From Leptobrachium leishanense (lineage: Eukaryota > Chordata > Amphibia > Anura > Megophryidae): 64,000 nt of DNA. Shown here piece after piece: positions 1-32,153 of the stretch; the stretch's first letter is position 1; every line of letters begins with the position of its first letter. Below the pieces are notes generated by a model. That model saw only the letters and a program-made list of their open reading frames with translations, was not told the origin of the DNA and did no database searches. The position numbers were made by a program, and so were the translations under genes. The DNA lies in assembly GCA_009667805.1 (NCBI GenBank), contig CM019071.1:50792101-50856100 (forward strand). The letters are read 5' to 3'.

Positions 1-60
1 AGGGTGCCACATAGACTGACCTCGGTACCAACGTTAAGGGCAGAACCTAGAGCAGAGTAA

Positions 61-381
61 ATGCCAATACCAGGGGTTATACACAGAAGGGTTCGTTTGC
101 CAATGCCAAGAGTCATACACAGGAGGGTTCGTTTGCCAATGCCAAGGGTCATACACAGGAGGAATCTTTTGCCAATGCCAAGGATCATACACAGGAGGGT
201 TCGTTTGCCAATGCCAAGGGTCATACACAGGAGGGTTCGTTTGCCAATGCCAAGGGTTATACACAGGAGGATTCGTTTGCCAATGCCAAGGGTCATACAC
301 AGGAGGGTTCGTTTGCCAATGCCAAGGGTTATACACAGGAGGATTCGTTTGCCAATGCCAAGGGTCATACACAGGAGATAG
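61..381. repeat. 36-bp minisatellite, about 9 units
   Basis: About nine head-to-tail units built on gccaatgccaagggtcatac plus a 16-base remainder. Because 36 is a multiple of 3 and the unit lacks stops, both strands show open frames (PVYDPWHWQTNP on minus). These are repeat by-products. The array lies downstream of the retroviral gag remnant on the minus strand. Confidence 0.9.
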
Positions 382-453
382 CCAAATAATCACAAGAGCT
401 CTGCGGGAGGTGAATACCACGTCAGGGCACCGGTATAATGGTGAGACTGGGTT

Positions 454-1135
454 TTAAACCCGGCGGGTCCGCGTCATAACGCCAGGCCCCGCCCCTCGGC
501 GTCCCACGTGAGCGCACCCGGAAGCGTTTACATTCGGCGCCTGGCCAGCGAGCAGCGAGGAAGCTGCTGCCAGGCGCCCCATTCCCTGACCCACCGTGAC
601 AGACGGCATCTGGGCTTTGGGTGGGGACCGTCGCCTGCGGGGTGCTTTACAATCCCGTTTGAAATGGCCGGACTCTCCACAAGTAAAACAGGTTCTTGGT
701 GGACGCCCCCCCCTCCCCACCAGGCTCCCCTTCCACTGTGTCTGCCGTTTTTCTTGGAGTTGGCTGCTGTGTCCAGGCTACATTGTTTTTGGGAGTTGGA
801 GGGATGCCATGGGTGTTTCGGTAGAAAGGGTACGTGGTGTCGGTTTGCTGGGGTGGAAAGGTGATAAGATCTTGGTGCTGGGGTGGAAAAAGTGTGGGCT
901 GGCTACGGGTGACCTGGGGTGTGGTTGCAGGTAACCCTATGTGGGACGTTAGTAAATCATACTGATGATTCCCTGAGTCATAAGAATGAACGGAGGAAGG
1001 TGCCCGCATTCCCAACCATGGCTGACCCGGGTCACCGGTACGGTCTATCGTGTGGAGAGTGGTATCTAAATTGGGCAAATTAATCATTATATGGTATATC
1101 GTCGTTACCTGGTTTGTGGCTGTTAATGAGGACAT
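454..1135 (-). pseudogene. Endogenous retrovirus gag remnant (proline-rich region and CCHC nucleocapsid)
   Basis: Two overlapping minus-strand frames make up this piece. Positions 1135-647 encode a proline/threonine/glutamine-rich stretch. Positions 720-454 encode a CX2CX4HX4C zinc knuckle (CFTCGESGHFKRDC) in a basic setting, the hallmark of a retroviral nucleocapsid that binds genomic RNA. The two frames overlap around 650-720, where the upstream frame reads the same knuckle bases out of register, so at least one frameshift separates them. No protease or RT is seen downstream because the window ends and a minisatellite intervenes. The orientation agrees with the primer binding site at 2409-2426. 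The family is unresolved; the Lys-type primer site would fit a beta-like or lenti-like primer choice but does not prove descent. It is non-functional as it stands. Confidence 0.65.
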
Positions 1136-1139
1136 TACA

Positions 1140-2408
1140 GGACGAGTGGTGTAGTACGACCCATCGATACATAAAACAGGGTAGAGAAAGTCGGCTGTTT
1201 TTGGGCAGTTGTCGTTTGGGTTGGGGTTATTATTTTCTTTTTGGATACCTTACTATAGGAAGGAGGCTCAGAACTTGGAGTGAGATAATAGTAATTCGTT
1301 TTTCCTTTCTTCTTATCTAATGTTTCTATCCACCCTTCGTTCTCAATTTATTTTGCTACCCTATACCAAGCCTGTGCAACATTCCATAAACCATTATCAA
1401 TCAACATTCCTTTCTTATTCTTCAACACATGTTTCCATTCTTCTACCTGTAATCTGGGATTATCTAATTCGCAAATCCTGCCTAAAATCTTTAGGTTTGT
1501 CACATTTCTTTTGCCTGTCCTTTCCTCAACTAACTTGCATGGTGACAACCAACCAGTATGGCTACTCAGTTCATTTTCCATTCTCGATTGTTAGCTTTGT
1601 TTTCCTGGTCACTCTTCAATTCACGTAGTTTATCAACAGTCAGAAATGAGGATAGACCTATATCTATCGTGTCCTATTTGTTACCACGACAATAAAGTGT
1701 CTCGTCCTCCCCTATATTCCAAATATAGGACTCTGCTAGAAAGGTGTAGCTAGCACCTCTCCGTCGCGCAGCATATATATCCTACAGGGTTACCTGTTCC
1801 TACTAGATATATATATTCTTGTGAGTTCCTAATAGATACGCCTAATGCATCATCTATCCCAGTACCCACAAAAACTCCTCTGACCGTTAATCAAACTATA
1901 CTTCAATCAGAGATATATCGCGTCCTACCACCAAGCTTCTGATCGCCTGTTGACTGTTAGGAAAGTCCTAGTACAAGGTATGCGCCTATTTCATCACATC
2001 ACCTGTTACCGCGCTGGAGATAGCTAACCAGGTACACGCCACTTGTTATCACAGGTTCGCGATAATCTCTCTGATTAACAACCAAAACACAAATTCTATC
2101 AGGAAAAATATGCCGTCAATACAAAGAACCATGAACAGACACGTACAAACAAGCAGACAACTGGCATGCGGTTTGTGGGTCAGTATAACGGGCACCTGGG
2201 CAAAGTTAAATAAAACCCCACTTTTGATGCTTTTCCCAAGTGTCACACTGGGGCTTCCCGGGGTAGGATCACAAACCAGAACACGTCACCGATAAGATAT
2301 CAAAAGGTATTTTACCTGTGAGGTTACGAAGTTGATCAGGCTTCGGTTCTGGTGTGGTCCTGCCAGGAAATCCTCGTCGGTGACACACTGGATAAAGCGT
2401 AACCCAGG
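1140..2408 (-). other. Presumed 5' leader and decayed N-terminal gag of the minus-strand retrovirus
   Basis: This stretch lies between the primer binding site and the recognisable gag part. One open stretch at 1581-1348 (minus, 77 codons, rich in K/E/W) might be decayed matrix sequence, but I see no diagnostic motif. The rest holds many stops. No other gene is supported here. Confidence 0.35.
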
Positions 2409-2426
2409 GCCCCACGTTGGGCGCCA
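2409..2426 (-). promoter_or_regulatory. Retroviral primer binding site, tRNA-Lys1,2 type
   Basis: The minus strand reads TGGCGCCCAACGTGGGGC, which matches the known tRNA-Lys1,2 primer binding site used by Mason-Pfizer monkey virus and visna virus. It lies three bases inside a candidate LTR end (TGCA at 2433-2430 on the minus strand), as expected for a 5' LTR-PBS junction. The downstream gag remnant is in the same orientation. Confidence 0.8.
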
Positions 2427-2429
2427 AAT

Positions 2430-2640
2430 TGCAGTGGACAATGGAGTCCTTCCTCGGATGCCAGTCTCTGTTCTAATTCGGTGGAGAAATCAGATATATG
2501 CGCGCATAAAGAAATCACACAGACAAGGAATACGTCTATGTGGCTTTCAAGCCAATGACTTCTCTGCCTTTTATTGACAATTTACAAGGCTTTTTATGCT
2601 ACTTCGCATGTAACAAAAACAGGCTGTTGCCCAACATTCT
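2430..2640 (-). mobile_element. 5' LTR, R-U5 end of the minus-strand retrovirus
   Basis: The LTR ends in TGCA immediately before the primer binding site. A minus-strand AATAAA lies at 2575-2570 and a TATA-like CATAAAAAG at about 2599-2590. The outer (U3) limit is not resolved. The hairpin chain at 2660-3130 may be part of U3 or an unrelated insertion. Confidence 0.5.
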
Positions 2641-2659
2641 ATTCGTCATTAACCACTTC

Positions 2660-3130
2660 CATGCGGAGGACGCACTCAGCGCGTCCTCCACATGGCTCCT
2701 GCTGTGCGGAGGACGCGCTGAGCGCGTCCTCCCTTTGGGGTCAGCGTTCGGCCAGGTTCTGGCCGATCGCTGGCCCCCCCGGTGCGGGCTGACATCCTCG
2801 ATGTCAGCCCAGCATCCGGAACTGCCGCCGATGAAATTAGGTGTCATCGCGGCAGCGCGATGACACCTAATTCAGGTGCCCCCCCGCATGTGCGGAGGAG
2901 GCGCCTGAAAGGGAGGGGGGGAGGTCCTTCGGACCTCTCTCCCTCCCGATCGGCGGCGTTGCGGGGCTTAACCCAGGCACCATTTGGAAGGGCACAGCCT
3001 GCCCTTCCAAATGGTACCTGGCATTAACCCCTGGGGAGCTGGATCGCGAATCGGCGCTGAAAAGCGCCGGTTCGTGATCCTTTCCCGGAGCTGGCCGACA
3101 TCTTGGATGTCGGCCAAGCCTCCGGGAACT
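2660..3130. repeat. Chain of about nine consecutive GC-rich hairpins
   Basis: Successive inverted repeats are visible: 2665-2673/2681-2689; 2708-2719/2721-2732 (perfect 12 bp); 2749-2755/2759-2765; 2786-2796/2800-2810; 2835-2850/2857-2872 (perfect 16 bp); 2873-2880/2900-2907; 2921-2927/2931-2937; 2973-2994/3000-3021 (one mismatch in 22); 3041-3058/3063-3080; 3092-3102/3106-3116. Two stems share the sequence GACATC/GATGTC. The chain carries no open frame of interest. Confidence 0.85.
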
Positions 3131-3139
3131 CCCCCTGAG

Positions 3140-3755
3140 GACTGGCGTCATCGTGCATAGCATGGCCGTTCCAACGATACCAAACACTACTGTGAAAAAG
3201 TTTTTTTTTAAAAATTTAAATTAAAAATAAAAATATATTTTAAAAAAAAAATTATAAAAAAATAAATAAACATTTTTTTTCTTTTTTTTGGTTCGTTAAT
3301 GCAGCAATATTGTTCCCATTTCAATTATAATGTGAACAATGATGCTGCACTAACGATTTTTGTATGCGGTGCGTTTGTTAAAAATCGTGTAATTTTCCCC
3401 AAAAAAAATGTAACGAGACCCCATCTCTAATTTTTTTAACAAGCGCACCCCATACAAAATATAACCGCAATTGCTTGCATGTTAAAATGTGAAAAAAAAC
3501 ACTTTACACATTGTAAATTATTGAAAATACATATTTTATTGCATTTTTTGTTATAATATACAGACAGGTCATGACGTATACATATAATAATGACATATTA
3601 TGAATCTACCGAGTCTGACGGAAAGAACGATATATAATATGTCTGGGTCATATACTAAAATAAGCCTTCAAAACACATTTAAACATGATGAGCAAAACCG
3701 GTAAAAATGACCTCAGCACAGAGGTGTGAAAAGCCTCAGCAGCGAAAGGGTTAAT
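3140..3755 (+). repeat. Dispersed AT-rich repeat, copy A
   Basis: This segment shares long stretches with 41,400-42,005 and 47,785-48,045. Shared landmarks are a hairpin around ATGCAGCAATATTGTTCCC, a block containing GACAGGTCATGACG, and a TATATTATGAATC block. It ends in CAGCAGCGAAAGGGTTAAT. No coding sequence is seen. It is likely a non-autonomous mobile element of unknown class. Confidence 0.7.
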
Positions 3756-4084
3756 ATTGTGAAATTACAGACTTTGTTTAATAACAGTTAAAGAAAATAA
3801 AACATCAGCGTCTCCGGTTGTCCCTTTAGCCGTCAAGGACGTTTGTTACAGGACGTTCCAAGATGTTCCAAAACATTCTCCAAGATGTTCCAAAACATTC
3901 TCTTCTTGATACTTGGAAAAGAAACTACATGTGCGTACAAAACAATCAGCTAAGATAGCGTGTTAAACAATAATATGCATTTGATTCTTAAATCCTGATT
4001 AACCACTTAAACTACTCAAATGAGCATTTTCTAGGCCTCTTTCTAAGCCTTTGAATATTATAAAAGCGAATATATACATTTTTG
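3756..4084. other. Unassigned spacer
   Basis: AT-rich sequence with a short duplicated block (CAAGATGTTCCAAAACATTC twice, near 3858-3900). I see no gene here. Confidence 0.5.
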
Positions 4085-5600
4085 TCCACAACACCTGAAG
4101 GATTTTAAATAAATATTAAAAGAAATGGAAGGAATTATATGGCAGGAAGATTATCTATGGATACAATGGACGTCACCTCGTTATACAATACAATAGTTGA
4201 TCATGTGAAAGGAATACATGCAGTAGAAAGGAGAATGGAATTAGATGAGGAAATAGATCCCAGACAACGGGAGTTTATAATAAATTGTATTAAGTTCATT
4301 TTATCCCACAATTACTTTAATTTCAATGGGGCATATTACCGCCAAAAGGTAGGTACATCCATGGGCATGAGGTTCGCCCCAAATTATGCCAACATTTTTG
4401 TGGCTGATTGGGAGTCCAAATTTATCTGGAGTGACAACCCATTTGGGGCGAACCTCGCGCTATGGAGATGATATATAGATGATGTGATTTTGATCTGGAA
4501 GGGAGACAGAGCGACCCTCCAAAATTTCCTTGTTTATGTCAATTATAATGATTATAATCTGGTATTTTCAGCATAAATAAATGATAAAAGTATAGACTTC
4601 CAAGACCTGGCATTCTTTCTGAACGGTGGTAAAATTAATAGTAAGACATTTTTTAAGCCAACAGATGTCAACAGTTATATAAAATATGACAGTTGTCACT
4701 AAAGGAAATGGAAAGATAATATTCCCAAGAATCAATTTATGTGAGTGCGTAGGAATTGTTCTAATTATGATGACTTTGTCAACCAATCAGCTACAATAGA
4801 AAATAAATTAATCGCTAGAGAATACCCGGAAAAGCTAATCAAAGACTCAAGACAGCTTTTGGCGTCAATGAATAGATTAGACCTTCTGGGAGATAAAAGT
4901 AATGGAATGAATAATGATAACTATGGATTGGCTTTTATCACCAAATATAATGAGGATGCAGAAGATATCAAGAAGGTTCTGAAAAAACACTGGCCCATCT
5001 TGCAAAATGACCCTTATTTAAAGGAATTACTACTGGAGAGACCTAGAACAGTGTTTTTAAGGGCGGATAATATTAAGATGAAGGTAGCCCCAAGTATGTG
5101 GTTCGACCAAGGACAAAGAAATAACACCTACTTTGAGAAGCCTAAAGGCTTCTATAAGTGTGGGAAGTGCTCCGCATGTAAACATCAACCGAGAAGAACT
5201 TTAGAGTTTAAAAGTACTGCAACGCGAGAAATTTATCCAATTAAACACTTTATTAATTGCAAAAGCAAAAATGCAATTTATTTATTACTGTGTAAATGCG
5301 GAGCGCAATATGTAGGTAGAACATCTAGAACACTACATGAGAGGTTTATGGAGCATTACACCGACTTTAGTGCAAATAAAATTGAAGCATAGTGTTCCGG
5401 TACACTGTAATAAATGTAATTTGTTTAGATTTGAAGATTTTTTAAGTATGGGTATTGACTTGGTAGATCCAGATTGGAGAGGAGGAGATATGGCTGTTAA
5501 ATTAACAAAGAGAGAGACCCCGAATGGATCTACAAATTGGGTACTTTAGATTGGAAAGGACTTAATAACGAAATAGATATTCTAGTGTTCATTAATTAGA
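4085..5600 (+). pseudogene. Penelope-like retroelement ORF (reverse transcriptase plus GIY-YIG endonuclease), broken
   Basis: The frame starting near 4139 contains the RT blocks MDVTSLYNTI and GTSMGMRFAPNYANIF, then the catalytic YIDDVILIWKG just after an in-frame TGA at 4469-4471. Further in-frame stops lie near 4575, 4700 and 4741. The long open part 4745-5392 carries the linker and the GIY-YIG nuclease core (IYLLLCKCGAQYVGRTSRTL), preceded by the CxxC...H zinc-binding region CGKCSACKH. After a frameshift near 5390, the family's conserved RGGD block and C-terminal tail can be followed to about 5575. Penelope-like elements make an RT with a C-terminal GIY-YIG nuclease for target-primed insertion. 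The N-terminus is missing, so the copy is 5'-truncated and dead. The stop before YIDD fits a CGA-to-TGA change. Confidence 0.9.
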
Positions 5601-6120
5601 TCATGTCTGTAAAGGTATAACTAAGTGATTGTTTAAAGAAAATGTATGTAGTATTCAGTTTCCTACTATGGGAATTCAGGAATAAAGACCTTAATGTCTA
5701 GCATAAATAATATTGGTATTTAGGTTATAAAGACTGTGATTCTGATATGTGTAAAGAGAGAATATGTGCACAATGTATTCATGTGTTATTTACCAATTTC
5801 TTTCTATGTTATTTTTTAGTGCTACGGAATTCAGCAATAAAGAACTCCTATGTTCTGGTATTAAGGTGATCGGCATTGTTTTCAATTGATATGTATGTAT
5901 TAATGATTGTCCATAAACATGTGGGATTATAGCCATGTAAGAATGAGGACTGTTAATTAACATAGGATGTGTCGGAATGGCGGATCTAAAACTAAACGAA
6001 AAGAGTGCGCATGCGCGCAAACCGCCAATGGGAAAGTGGCATCTGAAAAACAATGACTGGGAAACGATGCGCCGAACAGCTGTGCAGAATTCCGATAATT
6101 ATCCTTAACTAGCAGGACAG
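5600..6120 (+). other. Probable 3' untranslated part of the Penelope-like element
   Basis: No gene is seen. Two similar segments (near 5668-5700 and 5820-5850, sharing GGAATTCAG and AATAAAGA) suggest an internal duplication. The stretch lies between the element's ORF and the CR1 insertion. Confidence 0.4.
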
Positions 6121-7222
6121 TTACATAGTTACATAGTTACATAGTTATATAGGCTGAAAAAAGACATGCGTCCATCGGGTTCAGCCTCTCCCACATAACC
6201 TACTGCTGTTGATCCAAAAGAAGGCAAAAAACCCAGTCTGAAATGCTTGCCAATATGCAACATACTGGGAAAAAATTCCTTCTTGACCCCAGAATGGCAG
6301 TCAGATTTCTCCTTGGATCAAGAAGCTTTTACCCACATATTGAATATTATAACCCTTAATATTCTGTGTCTGCAGGAAGTCATCCAGTCGTTTTTTAAAA
6401 GTCTGTACAGACTCTGACCCAACCACCTCTACAGGCAGAGAATTCCACAGCTTTATTGTTCTCACCGTAAAATAACCCTTCCTATGCTTTAAGCTAAATT
6501 TTCTTTCTTCCAGTCTAAATGGATGACCCCTTGTCCGATGTATAGTCCTGTTTATGAATAGGTTATCTGACAATGGTTGATAATGGCCCCGTATATATTT
6601 ATATAAGGTTATCAGATCCCCTCTAAGGCGCCGTTTCTCTAAACTAAACAGGTTTAAGCTTGTTAATCTTGCCTCATAACTTAACCCTTCCATTCCCCTT
6701 ATTAATTTAGTTGCCCGTCTCTGTACTTTTTCTAACGCTATAATATCTTTTTTTAAGACCGGTGCCCAAAATTGCACGGCATATTCAAGGTGTGGCCTGA
6801 CCATTGATTTATACAGAGGCAAAATTAGGTTTTCATCCCGTGAGTGAACTCCCCTTTTAATGCATGCCGATACCTTGCTGGCCTTGGCGGCTGCTGTTTG
6901 ACATTGCACATTGTTACTTAGTTTGAAGTCTATGATTATTCCCAAATCCTTCTCCTGCTTGGATTTCTCTAACTCCGTACCATTTAGGGTATAAATTACT
7001 TGTGTGTTCTTCACTCCAAAGTGCATAACTTTGCATTTATCTACATTAAATTTCATCTGCCATTTAAGTGCCCAGTCCCCCAATCTATCTAAATCCCTCT
7101 GTAGCGAAGTAACATCCTGCTCACATTGTATTACTTTTCCTAGTTTTGTGTCATCTGCAAACACTGATACATGACTTTCAATGCCTATCTCAAGGTCATT
7201 TATAAATAAACAGTATATTAAG
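6121..7222 (-). mobile_element. 5'-truncated CR1-type LINE
   Basis: The minus-strand ORF runs from about 7216 to 6301 and starts inside the RT domain. It reads FINDLEIGIESHVSVFADDT and continues through LGIIID, LYKSMVRPHLEYAVQFW and EKVQRRATKLI to the C-terminal WNSLPVEVV region, all typical of the CR1 clade. The FADD catalytic motif is present, but the endonuclease and the N-terminal RT are missing. The 3' end (plus 6121-6150) is an (ACATAGTT)n 8-bp tail, as CR1 elements have. The element appears to sit inside the Penelope-like element, since Penelope terminal sequence resumes at about 7223. Confidence 0.9.
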
Positions 7223-7520
7223 AGGTTTTGTGCCAGTTGGAATCATGCTCCTGAGGAAGTGAGAAGTATACACTCACGAAACGCGTCGCGCTTATCCTAC
7301 TGGCAGATATATTGGTGAATAGTGAGCGGAGGACCAGCACCTGGATGGTGAAAGAGCCTATTTGTGGACTTCATCCGGCAGATATCGGGAGTCTGAGCCA
7401 CTGTGGCACTTGAGTATATGCACATTTTGTTGTGTGTTTTTATATTGTGAGTGGTTTCATGTCTTTTAAATAAATATATTGATTTTTTACAATATCACAC
7501 TATGGTGGGAATCCATTTGT
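7223..7520 (+). mobile_element. Penelope-like terminal region (pseudo-LTR)
   Basis: This is non-coding sequence with a hammerhead-like fold at its start and an AT-rich end containing TTTTAAATAAATAT, a string also found near 4100 at the 5' side of the Penelope ORF. It probably is the 3' pseudo-LTR of the same element, separated from the ORF by the CR1. Confidence 0.55.
7231..7305 (+). ncRNA. Hammerhead-ribozyme-like motif (Penelope type, slightly degenerate)
   Basis: The conserved core is in order: CTGAGGA (7251-7257), stem II GTGAG/CTCAC (7259-7263/7273-7277), GAAA (7278-7281), a minimal stem III (A-U, C-G) and the cleavage triplet GTC (7285-7287). The stem I strands TGCCAGT (7231-7237) and ACTGGCA (7299-7305) pair at the far end. 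Some pairs near the core (7246-7250 against 7288-7292) are mismatched. Short stem III hammerheads are known in Penelope-like element terminal repeats, where they self-cleave RNA, often as dimers. Confidence 0.7.
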
Positions 7521-8590
7521 GTTTTATTTCAGAACAACTAAAGTGAAAAGAGGATACTTCTGTGATCCCCCAACTGTATCTGGGGTTCACAACTGGTAAA
7601 AATATTTGTGATGCACTGACATGCGCCATTGTAATTGTTGCTAATTGTTCATTCCAAGGGCTTCAAGGTGCCCTTAACTTTGGGCTGCAGTGGGGTGTGG
7701 AAACTGGTCACAATTTTTATGATGGAAATTTGATTCTCCGAAGTGCAGGGAACGAGAAAGCACAGAAATGTCGGTGACATTTCGGTGCTCTCTGAATAAC
7801 CCTGTGTTGTTTACTTTGTTGCAGACTTTATTTGCTGTGGAATCTTTGTGTCTGGATGTTTATAATAATGTTTCCAGGCATGTGCCATAACAGGAATGTT
7901 TATACGGCTTGGCTTTTTGCTCTTTAATCGGCCAATTTAATGTGAAATAATTATACGTTCCTTTAATCTACAGATAATTATACTGCTCTGGTTTTATTGA
8001 ACCAATTAAATATTTTTTAATTACCATTTCATGTTTAAAATAGATGTTTGCGTTCCATAAAATACAAGAAAATGCACCAATAAAGCTCTTTGATTTCATT
8101 TTTACATCGAGATATTGAAATAAAATGTGTAATGTTATAAACGTGATCGATTATAATTCGTTGTTTGTGTCTCTTACTTTTCACGACTTTACAAAGCGGT
8201 GGTTTCACACCGGCTCCTATCCCAGCCGAGCCAGAGATGAGCGATGACATGTAGTGATGTTCTATTGAAAAATAGATTCCCTTTTTCTGCGCTTAAATAA
8301 TTGGGCAGATCCTGCAAACAGATACAACCCAATTATTATTATTTTTCTTTTTCAGGTGAATTTACTCACTTTTTGTCCCTCTCCGCACCCAGCTCCCCAC
8401 TTCGGTATGAGGATGTCTGAACCTGGAAGACCCGGAAGGTTTTAAGTGCCCATATGCAACTTGCATAGTGTAGGAACCGCAAATTGGGCAGCGCTACGGG
8501 ACTCGCACACTTTACTCATGTTCCATAGCGCCTGCGAAGAGCACAGGTCTGAGCCATTGGCTGCCTCTCTCAGAACGCTCGCTACAGTGA
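7521..8590. other. Unassigned intergenic sequence
   Basis: I see no gene. One end of the ATTCAGAG-type MITE family (CTCTCTGAATAACCCTG) occurs at about 7780-7798 without a visible partner. Confidence 0.4.
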
Positions 8591-8654
8591 TTGGTTTCAG
8601 AGGGTGATGTCGGCCACTCTCTGTGTGACATCACTAGTGACAGGTGACATCACT

Positions 8655-8790
8655 GCTCTATAACCGCGGAGAGCCAGGTTGGAATCCCGGCCAGAGCACC
8701 TCTCCAGTAAATGTCCTTGGGCGAGACACCTAATGGTACATACTTGCATATCACCAGTATCAGTTGTGGAGTCGGGTGGTAACGTCTCTA
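8655..8790 (+). mobile_element. tRNA-derived SINE, head fragment (decayed)
   Basis: The segment resembles the SINE at 29,731-29,936 and 49,840-49,960. Shared pieces are a B-box-like GGTTGGAATCC, AGAGCACCTCTCCAGTAA, and GTCCTTGGGCGAGACACCTAA. The tail is missing. Confidence 0.5.
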
Positions 8791-8849
8791 CCCTTCGACC
8801 GTGGAGAAGCAAGTCAAAATCCCATTCAGCACATCTCTCCAATACAACT

Positions 8850-9262
8850 GTCGATAAGTCTCAACTTTACGAGAAGCGGGTTCAACCTAACTCTACAATC
8901 ATGGAAAACTGTCACTCCTCAAAAACTGCTCAGGAACTGTTTGAGGAACACGTCAAAGATTTCAAGATGTTGTCTATGCCCCCAGATTCCCCAGATCTCA
9001 ATCCGATCGAGTATCTGTGGGATGTACCGGAACAACAAAAATCCAATTCATAGAGTCCCCACCTCACAACGTGCAGGACTTAATGGATCTGATGCTAATG
9101 TCGCTTGGTACCAGATACCACAAGAGCGCGATCAGAGGTCTTGTGGAGTCCATGCTGTGACGCATCAGCATGAGTGGGACCTGCACCATATTATGCGGCG
9201 GGGGGGGAATAAGGTTGTGGCTGATCAGTATAATTGTTTTTTCACAATATAAATATGAAAAC
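8850..9262 (+). pseudogene. Tc1/mariner transposase relic (C-terminal part)
   Basis: The frame at 8679-9053 contains PPDSPDLNPIEYLWDV, the Tc1/mariner catalytic-domain signature surrounding the second Asp. Downstream similarity continues in other frames to about 9240, so frameshifts are present. The N-terminal DNA-binding domain and terminal inverted repeats are not visible. The transposase would catalyse cut-and-paste at TA sites, but this copy is dead. Confidence 0.7.
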
Positions 9263-9264
9263 AA

Positions 9265-9670
9265 AACGTAAAGATAATTATGATGTATTTTGTTACAATT
9301 ACATTTATGATAGAAGTAAACACAAACAAAATCTTCAAGAAAAGGATCTGTAGTGACATAACTCGTATAAACATACTCTTTTTCACTGATTCTTCTCTTT
9401 CTTTGTCTTCTCTCTCCTGTCTCTTGGTAGAGGATATGTCCAGTTACACCTATAATGTATGGCTAATCTCTCGGTGAACCATGGGTTGGGTTGCACATTC
9501 TTCAGGTTAGAGTCACATGTTTATGTAAGTCTAAACGTCATCAGTTATACATATAATTTATTGAGCTAATTAAGATATTTTCCTCATCCCGTGTCATGGA
9601 TATCTATGCATCAACATTGTATAAATGGGTTTCAGTGATAGATCCCAAATTAATTGTAAAGGATGGAGCC
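9265..9670. other. Upstream region of the mucin-like gene
   Basis: AT-rich sequence without an open frame of note. It should contain proximal regulatory DNA for the gene starting near 9709, but I recognise no specific site other than the TATA box. Confidence 0.4.
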
Positions 9671-9678
9671 TGGGAGAG

Positions 9679-9686
9679 TATAAATA
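9679..9686 (+). promoter_or_regulatory. TATA box of the mucin-like gene
   Basis: TATAAATA lies 94 bases before the start codon at 9773. A transcription start about 30 bases downstream (near 9709) would give a 5' UTR of about 64 bases. There is no CpG island, which suits a tissue-restricted gene. Confidence 0.6.
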
Positions 9687-9772
9687 CTACAAGGCAGAGC
9701 ATTTTATGTCAGTACGGTCCAGAGGTCAGCATCATCACCTTTAGATTGAGGAAAGTCCCCGACACAGAAGCA

Positions 9773-32153
<22,381 letters not shown>

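Noticed and set aside
61..420. PVYDPWHWQTNP or MPRVIHRRVRLP repeat protein
   Set aside because: Stop-free 36-bp minisatellite with open frames on both strands and no start, splice or promoter context.
8596..8842. Minus-strand frame over the SINE as a small gene
   Set aside because: It lies on SINE head sequence with tRNA-like boxes in the other orientation; the frame has no other support.
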